Part shown: piece by piece, positions 19,245-28,991 of the stretch | Position numbering within the stretch: position 1 is the stretch's first letter | How the letters are laid out: each line of letters begins with the position of its first letter | Assembly (NCBI RefSeq): GCF_018403225.1 | Contig: NZ_BOSG01000001.1 | Coordinates: forward strand, 62,001 to 126,000 | DNA from: Paenibacillus sp. J23TS9 | GTDB taxonomy: Bacteria; Bacillota; Bacilli; Paenibacillales; Paenibacillaceae | DNA: 64,000 bases | Direction: 5' to 3' | Notes under the pieces: model-generated | The model's input: only the letters and a program-made list of their open reading frames with translations | Databases searched by the model: none | What the model was told of the DNA's origin: nothing | Translations under genes and position numbers: made by a program

Positions 19245-19553
19245 ATGACCAATGAGCGTGACTATTTTGAGGAAGAACCGGATATTATTTATATTCCTGA
19301 CGACGAAGGTAACGAGGAAGAATTTGAAGTCATCATGAAATTTGAGGTTGATGGATCAGACTCCAAATACATGATGGTTGTTCCGCTGGAAGCAGCGGAC
19401 GATGATTCTGATGAGGTTTACGCATTCCGTTATGAAGAAGACGGGGACGATCTCAAGCTCTACATGATCGAAGATGATGAAGAGTGGCAGATCGTGGAGG
19501 AAACCTTCAACACCTTAGTTGCTGAACTTGATGGAGGTAATGATCATGAATGA
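19245..19553 (+). CDS. DUF1292 domain protein (YrzB-like), first copy
   Basis: A 102-residue, very acidic cytoplasmic protein of the DUF1292/YrzB family. The family core is visible in IIYIPDDEGNEEEFEVIMKF and YAFRYEEDGDDLKLYMIED. Function unknown. Its position after ruvX matches yrzB of B. subtilis. Its last 8 bases overlap the next gene, which is a diverged paralogue, so the two are probably translationally coupled. GAGGGTGATA precedes the ATG. Confidence 0.85.
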   Translation: MTNERDYFEEEPDIIYIPDDEGNEEEFEVIMKFEVDGSDSKYMMVVPLEAADDDSDEVYAFRYEEDGDDLKLYMIEDDEEWQIVEETFNTLVAELDGGNDHE

Positions 19554-19857
19554 TTTTTCTGCAGACCAGGCTGCCTGGACTTCCGTATTGAAGGAAGCAT
19601 TCGGCCCGACTGTAGAGCTGGAAGACGAAGACGGTTCCATTGAAGTCTATGATCTTACAGCGGAGTTTGAAGTAGGCGGCCAAACCTATGCGGTGCTGCA
19701 AAGCCCCGGTGATGAGGATGGCGAGTACAATATATTGAAAGTCGTTAAGGCACCAGACGGAAATCTCGAACTGGCGACCATTGATGACGATGATGAATGG
19801 GAAAATGTTACCGAGCTTTACGACGAAATGACTTTCCCGGACGACATTGAGAATTAA
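19546..19857 (+). CDS. DUF1292 domain protein, second copy
   Basis: A 103-residue acidic protein with the same fold signature as its upstream neighbour (IEVYDLTAEFEVGGQTYAVL, then EDGEYNILKVV and DDDDEWENV), but clearly diverged. The start at ATG 19546 is chosen because GGAGG (19533-19537) lies 8 bases upstream inside the preceding gene; ATG 19540 is a weaker choice. Tandem copies suggest an old duplication. Function unknown. A terminator follows 55 bases later. Confidence 0.82.
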   Translation: MNDFSADQAAWTSVLKEAFGPTVELEDEDGSIEVYDLTAEFEVGGQTYAVLQSPGDEDGEYNILKVVKAPDGNLELATIDDDDEWENVTELYDEMTFPDDIEN

Positions 19858-19912
19858 TTTACAGATTTACAGCTTCCCAGAGTAGACAAAATTTCAAAAT
19901 GAATAAACCTAA

Positions 19913-19937
19913 GAGGGCGGTGCAGACCGCCCTTTTT
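19913..19937 (+). terminator. Rho-independent terminator after the DUF1292 genes
   Basis: AGGGCGGT pairs with ACCGCCCT around a GCAG loop, followed by TTTTT. Confidence 0.85.
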
Positions 19938-19960
19938 GGTTGTGAAGGGTTGGATTTTTC

Positions 19961-21007
19961 TTGAAAGCTGTCAAAGTTGTGATTGTTATTCTGGTCATTC
20001 TCCTTCTTGGAGCAGGCGGAGGGGCGTATTACATATGGAATGGTCTGCAGCCGGTTAAAGCGTCTGACCAGGCCATCAAATTCACGATTGAATCGGGCAT
20101 GGGTACCTCGAAAATCGCCGATGTACTGTATAAAAATGGCCTAATTAAAAATGAATCTGTTTTTAAAGGTTATTTGAAGTGGAAAAATGAAGGCTCCCAT
20201 TTTCAAGCCGGCGTTTATGAGGTTAAGCCTGGGGCCACATTCGATGAGCTTATTGCCAAGCTGAACAGCGGGGAAGTCGTGAAGGAAGCGATGATCCGTA
20301 TTACCATTCCGGAAGGTTACACCATTGAGCAAATTGCGAAGAAGGTAAGTGAAGCAACGGGGACGTCAACGGATGAATTCTTGAAGCTGGCGAATCACCC
20401 GGGAGATCAAGCGGTTGCTGCCTTTAAGGATGTTCCTGAAAGCGCTAATCTGAAGCATGCAGCAGAAGGATATTTATTCCCGGATACCTATGAATTTAAA
20501 AAAGGAACAAATGACAATGACATTTTTCATAGAATGATGGAGCAAATGCAAAGTAAACTGGACAATATTCCTGATTTGCAGCAAAAGCTTAAAGACCGGG
20601 GCATCACCCTGCATGAGCTTCTGACAATTGCATCGCTTGTTGAACGTGAGGTTGTAGTGGATGAAGAGCGGCCGCTGGTAGCTGGTGTCATCTATAACCG
20701 CCTGGATAAAAAAATGAAGCTTGAGATTGATGCCACGGTGCAGTATGCCCTCGCTGAGCCAAAGGAACGTCTGCTTTATAAAGATCTGAAGGTAGAGAGT
20801 CCATATAACACCTATTTGCATGATGGACTTCCGCCAGGGCCTATTTGCAGTCCAAGCATCGCTTCCATTAAAGCGGCGCTGAGTCCTAAAGCATCCGATT
20901 ATTTGTATTATGTCACCAAGAAAGACGGTTCGCATGAGCATTTGTTTGCCAAAACGTATCAGGAACATTTAAAGAACATAAAGAAGAGCAATAGCACGAC
21001 GAAATAA
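19961..21007 (+). CDS. mltG: Endolytic murein transglycosylase MltG
   Basis: A membrane-anchored lytic transglycosylase that cuts nascent glycan strands and so sets their length; 348 residues. Residues 5-27 are an N-terminal membrane helix (VVIVILVILLLGAGGGAYYI), followed by a LysM-like part and the YceG catalytic domain. The catalytic glutamate lies in IASLVEREVVVDEERPLVAG, and the later YNTYLHDGLPPGPICSP is a family signature. The start is TTG 19961. It is separated from the DUF1292 genes by a terminator 24 bases upstream and followed by trhP1 after 12 bases. Confidence 0.95.
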   Translation: MKAVKVVIVILVILLLGAGGGAYYIWNGLQPVKASDQAIKFTIESGMGTSKIADVLYKNGLIKNESVFKGYLKWKNEGSHFQAGVYEVKPGATFDELIAKLNSGEVVKEAMIRITIPEGYTIEQIAKKVSEATGTSTDEFLKLANHPGDQAVAAFKDVPESANLKHAAEGYLFPDTYEFKKGTNDNDIFHRMMEQMQSKLDNIPDLQQKLKDRGITLHELLTIASLVEREVVVDEERPLVAGVIYNRLDKKMKLEIDATVQYALAEPKERLLYKDLKVESPYNTYLHDGLPPGPICSPSIASIKAALSPKASDYLYYVTKKDGSHEHLFAKTYQEHLKNIKKSNSTTK

Positions 21008-21019
21008 AAGAGGTGCCGT

Positions 21020-21952
21020 ATGACAAAACGACATGAGCTTATGGTTACAGCCGGCTCTTTGCAGGAATGCTCTGCATACATGGATGCGGGAGCAAGTGAA
21101 CTGCTTATTGGTGATGCCTGTTACGGAATTAGAATGCCCGGATATTTTTCGGATTCGGATATTCGTGAAGTTGTCCGTCTGGGACATGCCCGCAACGTCA
21201 AAGTAATGGTGAGTATGACTAACATCATGACCAATGATATGCTCAGACGGCTGCCGGACTATATTTTGTTTTTGAAGGATGCTGGCGTCGATGCGGTGGA
21301 ATACAGTGATCCTTCCGTTCTTGCTGCAATTAAAGCTTATGCGCCTGCGATTAGGCTGCACTGGAACGGCGAGATGATGTCCACCAACTATGCTACAGCC
21401 AATTATTGGGGTCGTAAAGGGGCATCTCGCGTTGCTGCCGCCAAGGAACTCAGCATGGATGAAATTCTGGAACTGAAGCAGCATCTGGAAATTGAAGCAC
21501 AGGTTCAGGTACACGGCATGACGAATATGTACCATTCAAAGCGGAGACTGGTTGAAAGCTATATGGCTCATCAGGGACAGCCAATCCAGAACGGCAGTTT
21601 GGACAAAGACCGCGGTTTATTTCTCGTTGAGGCGGACCGCGTTCAGGAAAAGTATCCTATCTTCGAGGATGAGCATGGAACGCATATTATGAGCTCGGAT
21701 GACATCTGCATTTTGGAAGACCTTCATCTGCTGATGCGGGCCGGAATCGAAAGCTTTAAGATTGATGGTTTTATGAAACCAGTATCCTATAATACCGCGG
21801 TAATTAAGGCATATCGATTGGCTATCGATGCTTATACGGCGGATCCCGACAGATATAAGTTCCGCGAAGAATGGCTGGAAATGATCCGGGAGCTTCAGGA
21901 TCCGGAGCGCGAGCTGACATTTGGATTCTTTTATAAGGAACAAGTCTATTAG
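21020..21952 (+). CDS. trhP1: U32 family protein YrrN/TrhP1, tRNA hydroxylation
   Basis: A 310-residue U32 protein corresponding in size and position to B. subtilis YrrN, one of two subunits needed for prephenate-dependent 5-hydroxyuridine formation at tRNA position 34. The barrel-like start (GSLQECSAYMDAGASELLIG) and the MSSDDICILEDLHLLMRAGI region followed by SFKIDGFMKP are conserved in the family. Unlike its partner it lacks a cysteine cluster. AGAGGTGCC precedes the ATG. In B. subtilis the methyltransferase gene trmR (yrrM) lies between mltG and this gene; here the two are only 12 bases apart. Confidence 0.85.
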   Translation: MTKRHELMVTAGSLQECSAYMDAGASELLIGDACYGIRMPGYFSDSDIREVVRLGHARNVKVMVSMTNIMTNDMLRRLPDYILFLKDAGVDAVEYSDPSVLAAIKAYAPAIRLHWNGEMMSTNYATANYWGRKGASRVAAAKELSMDEILELKQHLEIEAQVQVHGMTNMYHSKRRLVESYMAHQGQPIQNGSLDKDRGLFLVEADRVQEKYPIFEDEHGTHIMSSDDICILEDLHLLMRAGIESFKIDGFMKPVSYNTAVIKAYRLAIDAYTADPDRYKFREEWLEMIRELQDPERELTFGFFYKEQVY

Positions 21953-21976
21953 GATAGAGAGGGAGGTGTCATAATC

Positions 21977-23293
21977 GTGAAGGAAGTGCTTTCTAAACCG
22001 AAATACCGGGGGAAAAGAGTCCGTCTCGAAAAACCGGAACTGCTGGCACCTGCCGGAAATTTGGAAAAGTTGAAATTCGCTATTCATTACGGTGCGGATG
22101 CGGTATACATTGGCGGACAAAAATACGGGTTGCGTTCGAATGCAGATAACTTTACGTTTGAGGAAATGCGCGAAGGTGTGGAATTTGCAAAGAAATATGG
22201 TGCGAAGGTATTCGTGGCCACCAATATCTACGTGCATAATGAAGATATTGATGGTATAGAGAAGTATTTACGCAGTCTCTACGATGCCGGAATCTCGGCT
22301 ATTATTGCTGCCGACCCGGCCATTATCGAAGTGGCACAGCGTGCAGTTCCATTGCTTGAGGTGCATCTCAGTACACAGCAGTCCACGTTAAACTGGCAGG
22401 CGGTGAAATTCTGGAAGGATGAGGGGCTTCCCCGTGTTGTTCTCGGCAGGGAAGCGAGTCTGGAAGAAATCGCAGAGATTAAAAACAATGTGGAGATTGA
22501 GATCGAAGCGTTTATTCATGGTGCGATGTGCTCATCGATTTCAGGCCGCTGCGTGCTGTCGAACCACTTTACAGACCGTGATTCCAACCGCGGCGGATGC
22601 TGCCAATCCTGCCGCTGGAAATATGATCTATTTGAAGATGGCAGAGACAGTGAAGAAGAATCCGCTATGGCGGTGCAGCCAGCAGCTTTGAAACCGGGAA
22701 TAACGCAGCTTCCTCTTTTTGATGAAAAGGATCATGCTTTTACGATGGGATCCAAGGATCTATGTATGCTTGAGCATATCCCGGATTTAATTGAAGTTGG
22801 CATTGACAGCTTTAAGATTGAAGGGCGTATGAAATCCATACACTATGTAGCTACGGTCGTTAATGTATATCGCCAGGCGATTGATGCTTATTTTGAGGAC
22901 CCGGACCATTATGCCCTTAAACCTGAGTGGCTGGATGATCTACATAAAGCAGCAAACCGCCCGCTGAATACTGGTTTTTTCTACGACATACCAGATCATG
23001 AGGATCATATTTATGAGCCGGAGGAAAAGGCAGCTCCTTATGATTTTGCAGGACTGGTGCTTGAGTATGATGAATCTACTCAAACGGCGGTCATTCAACA
23101 GCGCAATTTCTTTAAACAAGGTCAGGAGATTGAGTTCTTTGGGCCAAAGGGAGCCTTTTTCAAGCAAACGGTACATGAAATGTGGGATGAGGAGGGACAG
23201 CCTCTGGAAGCAGCGCGTCACCCGCTGCAGAGAATCCGCGTGAAGGTAGATCAGCCCGTCGCATATTTCGACATGCTGCGCAGAAAACATTAG
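21977..23293 (+). CDS. trhP2: U32 family protein YrrO/TrhP2, tRNA hydroxylation
   Basis: A 438-residue U32 protein, the second subunit of the ho5U34 system. It begins with the conserved KPELLAPAGNLEKLKFAIHYGADAVY region, split here as ELLAPAGNLEKLKFAIHY, and has the U32 signature EAFIHGAMCSSISGRC. The cysteines MCSSISGRC and GGCCQSC are the likely iron-sulfur ligands. The C-terminal part (about residues 330-438) is the extra beta domain of the collagenase-like branch. GAGGGAGGTG precedes a GTG start. It is cotranscribed with trhP1; the udk and greA genes that follow in B. subtilis are replaced by a chemoreceptor. Confidence 0.88.
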   Translation: MKEVLSKPKYRGKRVRLEKPELLAPAGNLEKLKFAIHYGADAVYIGGQKYGLRSNADNFTFEEMREGVEFAKKYGAKVFVATNIYVHNEDIDGIEKYLRSLYDAGISAIIAADPAIIEVAQRAVPLLEVHLSTQQSTLNWQAVKFWKDEGLPRVVLGREASLEEIAEIKNNVEIEIEAFIHGAMCSSISGRCVLSNHFTDRDSNRGGCCQSCRWKYDLFEDGRDSEEESAMAVQPAALKPGITQLPLFDEKDHAFTMGSKDLCMLEHIPDLIEVGIDSFKIEGRMKSIHYVATVVNVYRQAIDAYFEDPDHYALKPEWLDDLHKAANRPLNTGFFYDIPDHEDHIYEPEEKAAPYDFAGLVLEYDESTQTAVIQQRNFFKQGQEIEFFGPKGAFFKQTVHEMWDEEGQPLEAARHPLQRIRVKVDQPVAYFDMLRRKH

Positions 23294-23318
23294 CAAGTCC
23301 CAGAAACTATATTTTAGG

Positions 23319-23349
23319 CCGCTGACTCCTTGTGTACAGCGGTTTTTTT
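23319..23349 (+). terminator. Rho-independent terminator after trhP2
   Basis: CCGCTG...CAGCGG followed by TTTTTTT. Confidence 0.85.
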
Positions 23350-23500
23350 CATGCAAGGACGTATGGACCATTCGTATTAGGAAAATAGTTATAAAGAATT
23401 TTCCGAAAAACCAAAGGATAATGGTGGAAAATGTCGAAGAATAAAGTAGGTGTTGCTTACATATTACGTGAGGCAAGAAATTAAAGTGGTAGGTGAGGAA

Positions 23501-25678
23501 ATGGGAGAGGTTCAGAAGAAGGAACTGGAAGAAGGCAAAAAAAACCGTTGGGGGAAACAGCGGAAGAAAGAGAAACAGGAAGGGAAAACTGTTAAGGTTC
23601 AGGCTGACGCTAAAAAAGAAAGATTCAATTTGCGGAATGCGGGTTCCCGGATAGAGAAATTCAATCCTGCAAAATCAGTCGGTGTGAAGCTGTTTTTGAT
23701 CTTCTTTATAGCGATTGTATCTTTTGTATTAATTCTAGGCCTAACGTCATACAACAAGGCTAAGAGCACCATCAAGAATAATGCCGCTTCAGCGAACAAA
23801 CAAACCATGATTCAGACATCACAGAAGCTTGATATTATTCTGAAGCAGTATGAGGATATCTCATTGCAAATCTTTTTTGATCCGGAAACTCAGACATTGA
23901 TTGATGATATGTCCTCATCAGATGTAAGCGCGTATGATATGTTCGTTCTGAATGATAAGATCAGCAAAAAGCTAAGCAATCAGATTAACAGCAACAGTAC
24001 AATCAAAGCCATCTATCTCGTTCCGCCGTCAGACGGACAGAATCCGATTATGGCAGGCAGCGCTGGCAGTGATATAACTACCATCCGTGATGAAGCATGG
24101 TTTAAGCAAGCGCAAGGTCAGAGTAGAGCCTATTGGGTTACATCGGATAAAGGCAAGGATGGAGGGGAAAACTTCAAATTGGTCCGCCCTCTGCAAAGCT
24201 TAACCCGTGGTGGGAAATCCTATGTGATCGTTATAGAACTGAAAACAGCTCTGATTGAGGATCAACTGAAGGCCATCAATTTGGGCGAGGGCAGTAAGCT
24301 GCAGTTAATCTCTACCGATAACAAGGTGGCTGGTTCCAATCAAGATGATGAAGCAGGAAATGCGACGAACTTTACTTTTATGAAAGATCAGAAAGATGCG
24401 GCCAACAGTCTGTATACGGAGGATAGTCAGCGTAACAGTATCCTGGCAGTCTATAACACCTTGGAGACGAACGGTTGGAAGCTAGTAGGTACAATTCCAA
24501 CGGAACTGCTTGTGAAAGACGCTCAAGGGATTCTGCGGCTGACCTTAGGATTTGTATTGATTGTAATCATTATCGCGATCCTCATTGGATGGTGGATGAT
24601 TCGTTTGATTGCAAGACCGTTAAGCCAGCTTAAGGATCTGATGATCGAAGGTTCCAAAGGAAATCTTAAAGTGCGGACGAATCATAAATCATCCGATGAA
24701 ATTGGTGAGCTGGGCAAAAGCTTCAACTTGATGATGGATCAAATCACGAAGCTTGTGCAGCAGACGAACACAACAGCTCAAGCTGTTCTCGAAACGGCGA
24801 GCGAGCTGACGGATGCATCGAAAAAGACAGCCCTCTCTGCGAGAGAAATTGCTATAGCAACAGAGGAAATTGCCAATGGAGCGAGCAGCCTGGCTACCGA
24901 AGCAGAGCGCGGCAACGAGCTGACGGATAACATTTCGCGTCAAATGCAGCTCGTGGTGAATGCTAATGAAGAGATGGGAAGCGCAGCCCATCATGTCGAG
25001 CAATCCAGTGAGCTGGGTACGAAGCACTTGAGCAGCTTGATGGATAAGACGCATCAGACGGAAGACATGACGCGTTCTCTCATGCATAAAGTGGACAATC
25101 TGAAACAAACGACGATGTCCGTCAATAAAGTCCTTGAAGTATTGCAGAATATCACGAAGCAAACGAATATCCTGTCACTCAACGCAACAATAGAAGCTGC
25201 ACGTGCGGGTGCCGCGGGCAGAGGATTTATGGTGGTTGCTGACGAAATCCGCCAATTGGCAGACCAGTCCAGACAATCCATTGATATGGTTGGCCAAATC
25301 ACAGAGAAAATCATGAGTGAAATGAATGAAACGGTTGAGGCTTTACAGGAAGCGAATCCTTTATTCCAGCAGCAAATGGATTCGGTTAAAGAGACGAATG
25401 ATATATTTGTTTCTGTACAGGAGCAGATGGCTGATTTCACACAGCGCCTGGATTCCGTGACGCAATCGATAGAGACATTGAATCACTCACAAGAAGTTCT
25501 GTCCGATGCCATGAGCAATGTCAGTGCGGTAGCCGAAGAGTCCTCCGCAACATCCGAAGAGGTTGCTTCGCTCAGTAATGAGCAGCAAAGCATCGGCAGC
25601 CAGCTGGTACAGCTATCGGGTAAACTCGAGAATGTATCCAGTGAACTGAAGGAAACACTTTCGCGATTCACGATATAA
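23501..25678 (+). CDS. Methyl-accepting chemotaxis protein
   Basis: A transmembrane chemoreceptor of 725 residues. Membrane helices lie at about 62-82 and 343-366 and bracket a roughly 260-residue extracellular Cache-type sensor. A HAMP domain (about 367-420) and the coiled-coil signalling domain follow, with the conserved hairpin tip [20 protein letters not shown] that binds CheA/CheW. The start is ATG 23501, with AGGTG five bases upstream; GTG 23450 would add 17 residues. The N terminus before the first helix is unusually long and rich in Lys and Glu. It sits where udk-greA lie in B. subtilis and is flanked by terminators, so it looks like an insertion into the block. Ligand unknown. Confidence 0.9.
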   Translation: MGEVQKKELEEGKKNRWGKQRKKEKQEGKTVKVQADAKKERFNLRNAGSRIEKFNPAKSVGVKLFLIFFIAIVSFVLILGLTSYNKAKSTIKNNAASANKQTMIQTSQKLDIILKQYEDISLQIFFDPETQTLIDDMSSSDVSAYDMFVLNDKISKKLSNQINSNSTIKAIYLVPPSDGQNPIMAGSAGSDITTIRDEAWFKQAQGQSRAYWVTSDKGKDGGENFKLVRPLQSLTRGGKSYVIVIELKTALIEDQLKAINLGEGSKLQLISTDNKVAGSNQDDEAGNATNFTFMKDQKDAANSLYTEDSQRNSILAVYNTLETNGWKLVGTIPTELLVKDAQGILRLTLGFVLIVIIIAILIGWWMIRLIARPLSQLKDLMIEGSKGNLKVRTNHKSSDEIGELGKSFNLMMDQITKLVQQTNTTAQAVLETASELTDASKKTALSAREIAIATEEIANGASSLATEAERGNELTDNISRQMQLVVNANEEMGSAAHHVEQSSELGTKHLSSLMDKTHQTEDMTRSLMHKVDNLKQTTMSVNKVLEVLQNITKQTNILSLNATIEAARAGAAGRGFMVVADEIRQLADQSRQSIDMVGQITEKIMSEMNETVEALQEANPLFQQQMDSVKETNDIFVSVQEQMADFTQRLDSVTQSIETLNHSQEVLSDAMSNVSAVAEESSATSEEVASLSNEQQSIGSQLVQLSGKLENVSSELKETLSRFTI

Positions 25679-25702
25679 GAAGATTATTTGGAAAATACAG
25701 CC

Positions 25703-25747
25703 AAAAGGCTGTCCTTGAAGGTTGCTGACCTTTAAGGACAGCCTTTT
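25703..25747 (+). terminator. Rho-independent terminator after the chemoreceptor
   Basis: AAAAGGCTGTCCTT pairs with AAGGACAGCCTTTT around an inner short stem; symmetric A/T runs make it bidirectional. Confidence 0.85.
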
Positions 25748-25833
25748 GCCGTCTGCAGCGATACACGGCGCTGATTCGATTGGAAGCCTTCAGAATAGGA
25801 CATAATGGGAAAAACGTCGAAAAAAGGGACGGT

Positions 25834-27618
25834 GTGCTGGTCATGTTTAAACAGAAACAGCGGGTCTTTTATGGATTGGTCATTCTGACAGGTATTCTGG
25901 TCGTTCTCATATTGAGATTGGCTTATATTCAGCTCGTATCCCGTACCTCCAAGCTGCCGGACAGCGTATATACACTGCAGGAAATGTCGGTCCTCCAACG
26001 CGAGCGTGGAGTCGTGCTGGATTCCGGCAGGGGAAATATCTTTGACCGGAATGGGAAGCCCATCACAGGTGAAACCGTCTCTACAGCCGTTCTATTTCCA
26101 ATAGATAATAAGTCTTTAACCAATCAAGATGGGAGTATGGACTTGGTCGCCGGAGCTCTGGGTACGGATACGGCCAAGCTAACGAATATTTGGAACAAGC
26201 TCAGTGTGCCTGTTTTTTGGCAAGGAGCACTTAAAAACACACCGCAGGCGCTAAATCCAAGTCAGGCCGAACATATCTCTGAGCTGAAGGTTAGCGGCAT
26301 TGAAGTGCTTCCTTACACCCAAAGGTATGTAAACAAGAAAAGTGGTATGCAGTGGCTCGGTCACTTATCAGAGCTATCCGGTCAAAAGCATATGCCGCAT
26401 ACCGGCTTTGCATTCAAGGAAGGTGCTTCCGGTCTTGAGAAGACGCTGGAGCCGCTGCTGCGTGGCATTGGTCCCACGACCGCCTACTATTCCGTTGATG
26501 GTACAAACCGCTCGATTCCCGGTACGGGCATCCAATTAAAGTCACCTAACAATCCATACTATCCGCTTCGGCTTCATACAACCATTGATCTCTCTCTTCA
26601 GCAACAAATCGAAGCGCTGACGCAGAAGGCGGGGATGAAAGAGGGGGCAGTTGTACTCCTGGATGCGAGCAATGCGGATGTTTTAACCATGATATCAAAG
26701 CCTTTTTATAATCCGCTCGATATCCATCCTGAGCTTGGCGCCTGGAACAACAGGGCGGTACAGGCAGCTGCTCCGGGCTCTATTTTCAAAACCGTGGTGG
26801 CCGCAGCGGCGCTGGAAGCGGGGGTGACGTCCACAGACGAATCATTCTATTGCTCAGGCGATTACGGCAACTATGGATTATCCTGCTGGAAACCCTCGGG
26901 ACATGGATCTCTCTCACTGGAACAGGCTTTCGCCGAATCCTGCAACGTTGTATTTGCTCAGCTGTCGGAACGTTTATCAGGGGAAGAGCTGGAGATCACA
27001 GCCAGCAGGCTAGGGCTTGGTCGTACCATTGGTTGGGAAGCGAAGAATATGGCAGGAATGCCATTGCTGCAGCCCTTTGATCATGAGGAAGCGGGAACCA
27101 TTTATTCGAGTGCAGCTTCTGCGCTCGATGGAGGCACGAGAGCCCAGTCCGGAATCGGGCAAAGGGATGTACGTGTAACCCCGCTGCAGGCAGCAAATTT
27201 GGTGGTTACGCTTTTACATGGGGGACAGGTTCGGGCACCGCGTATTCTGGAGAGCCTTGTTTACGCGAATGGACAGGTCATGAAAGAATTCAAGCCGCAT
27301 TTATCCCCTTCACGATCGGGGAGCATACGGCCTGAAACGGCCCGGCTGGTAAGCAGCTGGATGGAGAAGGTCGTTACAGAAGGGACAGGTAAATCGCTGC
27401 TGAAATCGAAGTGGAGGCTGGCGGGAAAATCAGGTACGGCGCAGATTACCGTTCAGGGGCGGCAGCGTAACAACCAGTGGTTCATCGGGTATGGGCCGGT
27501 TGATCGGCCGAAATACGCTGCAGCCGTACTGTTCCAAAATATGCCGACCGAAGGCAGTAATCAAGCTACAGCCTTATTCGGTGAGATTATGAATCTGCTT
27601 GCTTCTCAGAAATCGTAG
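25834..27618 (+). CDS. Class B penicillin-binding protein, transpeptidase (PbpI/YrrR-like)
   Basis: A membrane-anchored peptidoglycan transpeptidase of 594 residues. The N-terminal helix is near residues 11-30 (FYGLVILTGILVVLILRL), a dimerisation domain follows, and the transpeptidase motifs are Ser316-x-x-Lys319 (PGSIFK), SCN at 369-371 and KSGT at 532-535. No PASTA domains are present, which argues against SpoVD or Pbp2B. Size and position after yrrO favour the B. subtilis YrrR/PbpI type, which is forespore-expressed there. GTG 25834 has AAGGG five bases upstream; ATG 25843 is the alternative. Its last 32 bases overlap the 3' end of the convergent gene. Confidence 0.87.
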   Translation: MLVMFKQKQRVFYGLVILTGILVVLILRLAYIQLVSRTSKLPDSVYTLQEMSVLQRERGVVLDSGRGNIFDRNGKPITGETVSTAVLFPIDNKSLTNQDGSMDLVAGALGTDTAKLTNIWNKLSVPVFWQGALKNTPQALNPSQAEHISELKVSGIEVLPYTQRYVNKKSGMQWLGHLSELSGQKHMPHTGFAFKEGASGLEKTLEPLLRGIGPTTAYYSVDGTNRSIPGTGIQLKSPNNPYYPLRLHTTIDLSLQQQIEALTQKAGMKEGAVVLLDASNADVLTMISKPFYNPLDIHPELGAWNNRAVQAAAPGSIFKTVVAAAALEAGVTSTDESFYCSGDYGNYGLSCWKPSGHGSLSLEQAFAESCNVVFAQLSERLSGEELEITASRLGLGRTIGWEAKNMAGMPLLQPFDHEEAGTIYSSAASALDGGTRAQSGIGQRDVRVTPLQAANLVVTLLHGGQVRAPRILESLVYANGQVMKEFKPHLSPSRSGSIRPETARLVSSWMEKVVTEGTGKSLLKSKWRLAGKSGTAQITVQGRQRNNQWFIGYGPVDRPKYAAAVLFQNMPTEGSNQATALFGEIMNLLASQKS

Positions 27619-28741
27619 GTTCAGGTGCTTTTACGGCCATATCAAATGGGGAAACATCAAACTCTTCCTGCGGCAGTCGAATCCAGCGCTGCAAATACCC
27701 CTGCTGCAATAGCTCTTTCAGCAAGATCAGCAGTACCGGTGACAGGATCAGGCCGGCAACGCCGAAGATGGAAAGCGAAATAATCATGAACGACAGCATG
27801 AGAAAGGCTGAGGATATACCGATGGAATTACCGGTAATTCTTGGTTCCAGCAGCTGACGTGTCAACAGGACAACGACGAGCAAAACGCAAAGTCCGATGG
27901 CAAGACTGATATTTCCGACGATGAAAAGGTATACGATCCATGGAATCAGGATGACCGGTACACCGACCAACGGCAGAATATCAAAAACGGCGCATACCAG
28001 TGCGAGCGACAACTCATTGCCAGTACGCAGAATCAGAAGACCTATGTAAATAAGAACCATGGTTATCAACACCATAATCATTTGGGCTTTTATGTATGAA
28101 CCGATGGCTTTCAGTACGTAGGTTGTCAGGAATGTATAAGCGTTTTTTAGGGTTTTGGGGGACTTGTCCTTGACAATTTTGCGCCATCCGCCAATTTCAG
28201 TACTGAGGAAGAAGGCAAGAATAATCGCTACGCCAAAATTAGCCATAAAAGATGAGAACGAGCTGAACAAGGATACCATATACTTTAAGAAGCTGGTGGC
28301 CCATCCGGTCGCGTAATCCGTGAAATTTTTAAAGTTTTCATTCATCTTATCGGTAATGTTCGGAGGCAGAGCTTCGATTTTATGCTGGAGAAATGCAGTT
28401 GTTTTGGTAAATGCCGATTGGATCATTTGTGTGTATTGGGGCAAATTATCTTGGACCTGGGCTATTTGGGAGACCACGATCAATCCGATACCAAAGAGGA
28501 TGCCCAGAATGACAAGCACGAACAGCAGGACCGAAATGGCTGCGGCGAGCGTTTTAGGGAGGCCTCTCCGGTGAAGGAATTTAGCCAAGGGCTCAATCAT
28601 GAAAAAGACGAGAAAGGACAAAAAGACGGGGGCTGCGATCTGGTAAAGCTTGCTGAATACGTACATAATCAACAAGACGGTCAGCACGATCATCCCAATG
28701 TCTATAAAGGTCCTCCAGTATTTTTTGTAGAGAGGAAGCAT
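27587..28741 (-). CDS. AI-2E family transporter, YtvI-like
   Basis: A 384-residue polytopic membrane protein of the AI-2E/PerM family with two N-terminal hairpins (IDIGMIVLTVLLIMYVF; AAAISVLLFVLVILGILF) and further helices toward the C terminus. It resembles the sporulation membrane protein YtvI more than the YrrI-like copy at 14227, but the assignment is tentative. AAGGAGTGA lies 9 bases before the ATG. Its 3' end overlaps the PBP gene by 32 bases in the opposite direction, with no terminator between them. Substrate unknown. Confidence 0.82.
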   Translation of the reverse strand: MLPLYKKYWRTFIDIGMIVLTVLLIMYVFSKLYQIAAPVFLSFLVFFMIEPLAKFLHRRGLPKTLAAAISVLLFVLVILGILFGIGLIVVSQIAQVQDNLPQYTQMIQSAFTKTTAFLQHKIEALPPNITDKMNENFKNFTDYATGWATSFLKYMVSLFSSFSSFMANFGVAIILAFFLSTEIGGWRKIVKDKSPKTLKNAYTFLTTYVLKAIGSYIKAQMIMVLITMVLIYIGLLILRTGNELSLALVCAVFDILPLVGVPVILIPWIVYLFIVGNISLAIGLCVLLVVVLLTRQLLEPRITGNSIGISSAFLMLSFMIISLSIFGVAGLILSPVLLILLKELLQQGYLQRWIRLPQEEFDVSPFDMAVKAPEPTISEKQADS

Positions 28742-28991
28742 GAACGAACGTCACTCCTTAAAGTATGTATTTTAAAGCTTAACTAAATTTATAAAAAAAT
28801 GCCTATTTCGCGAATGGCTGTGATAAAATAAAAGATAGCGTCTTTATATTTTTCATCGAACGTTTGATTTTTTATGCAGAAATGAGACGGGTTTCCTATA
28901 CTGGTAACAGCCTTCCGCTCTTAGTTCATTCTATAGAGTAACCTGCCTTTCGGCAAGTCAAAGTCAATCAGAGAAAAGTGGGGATTATGAC

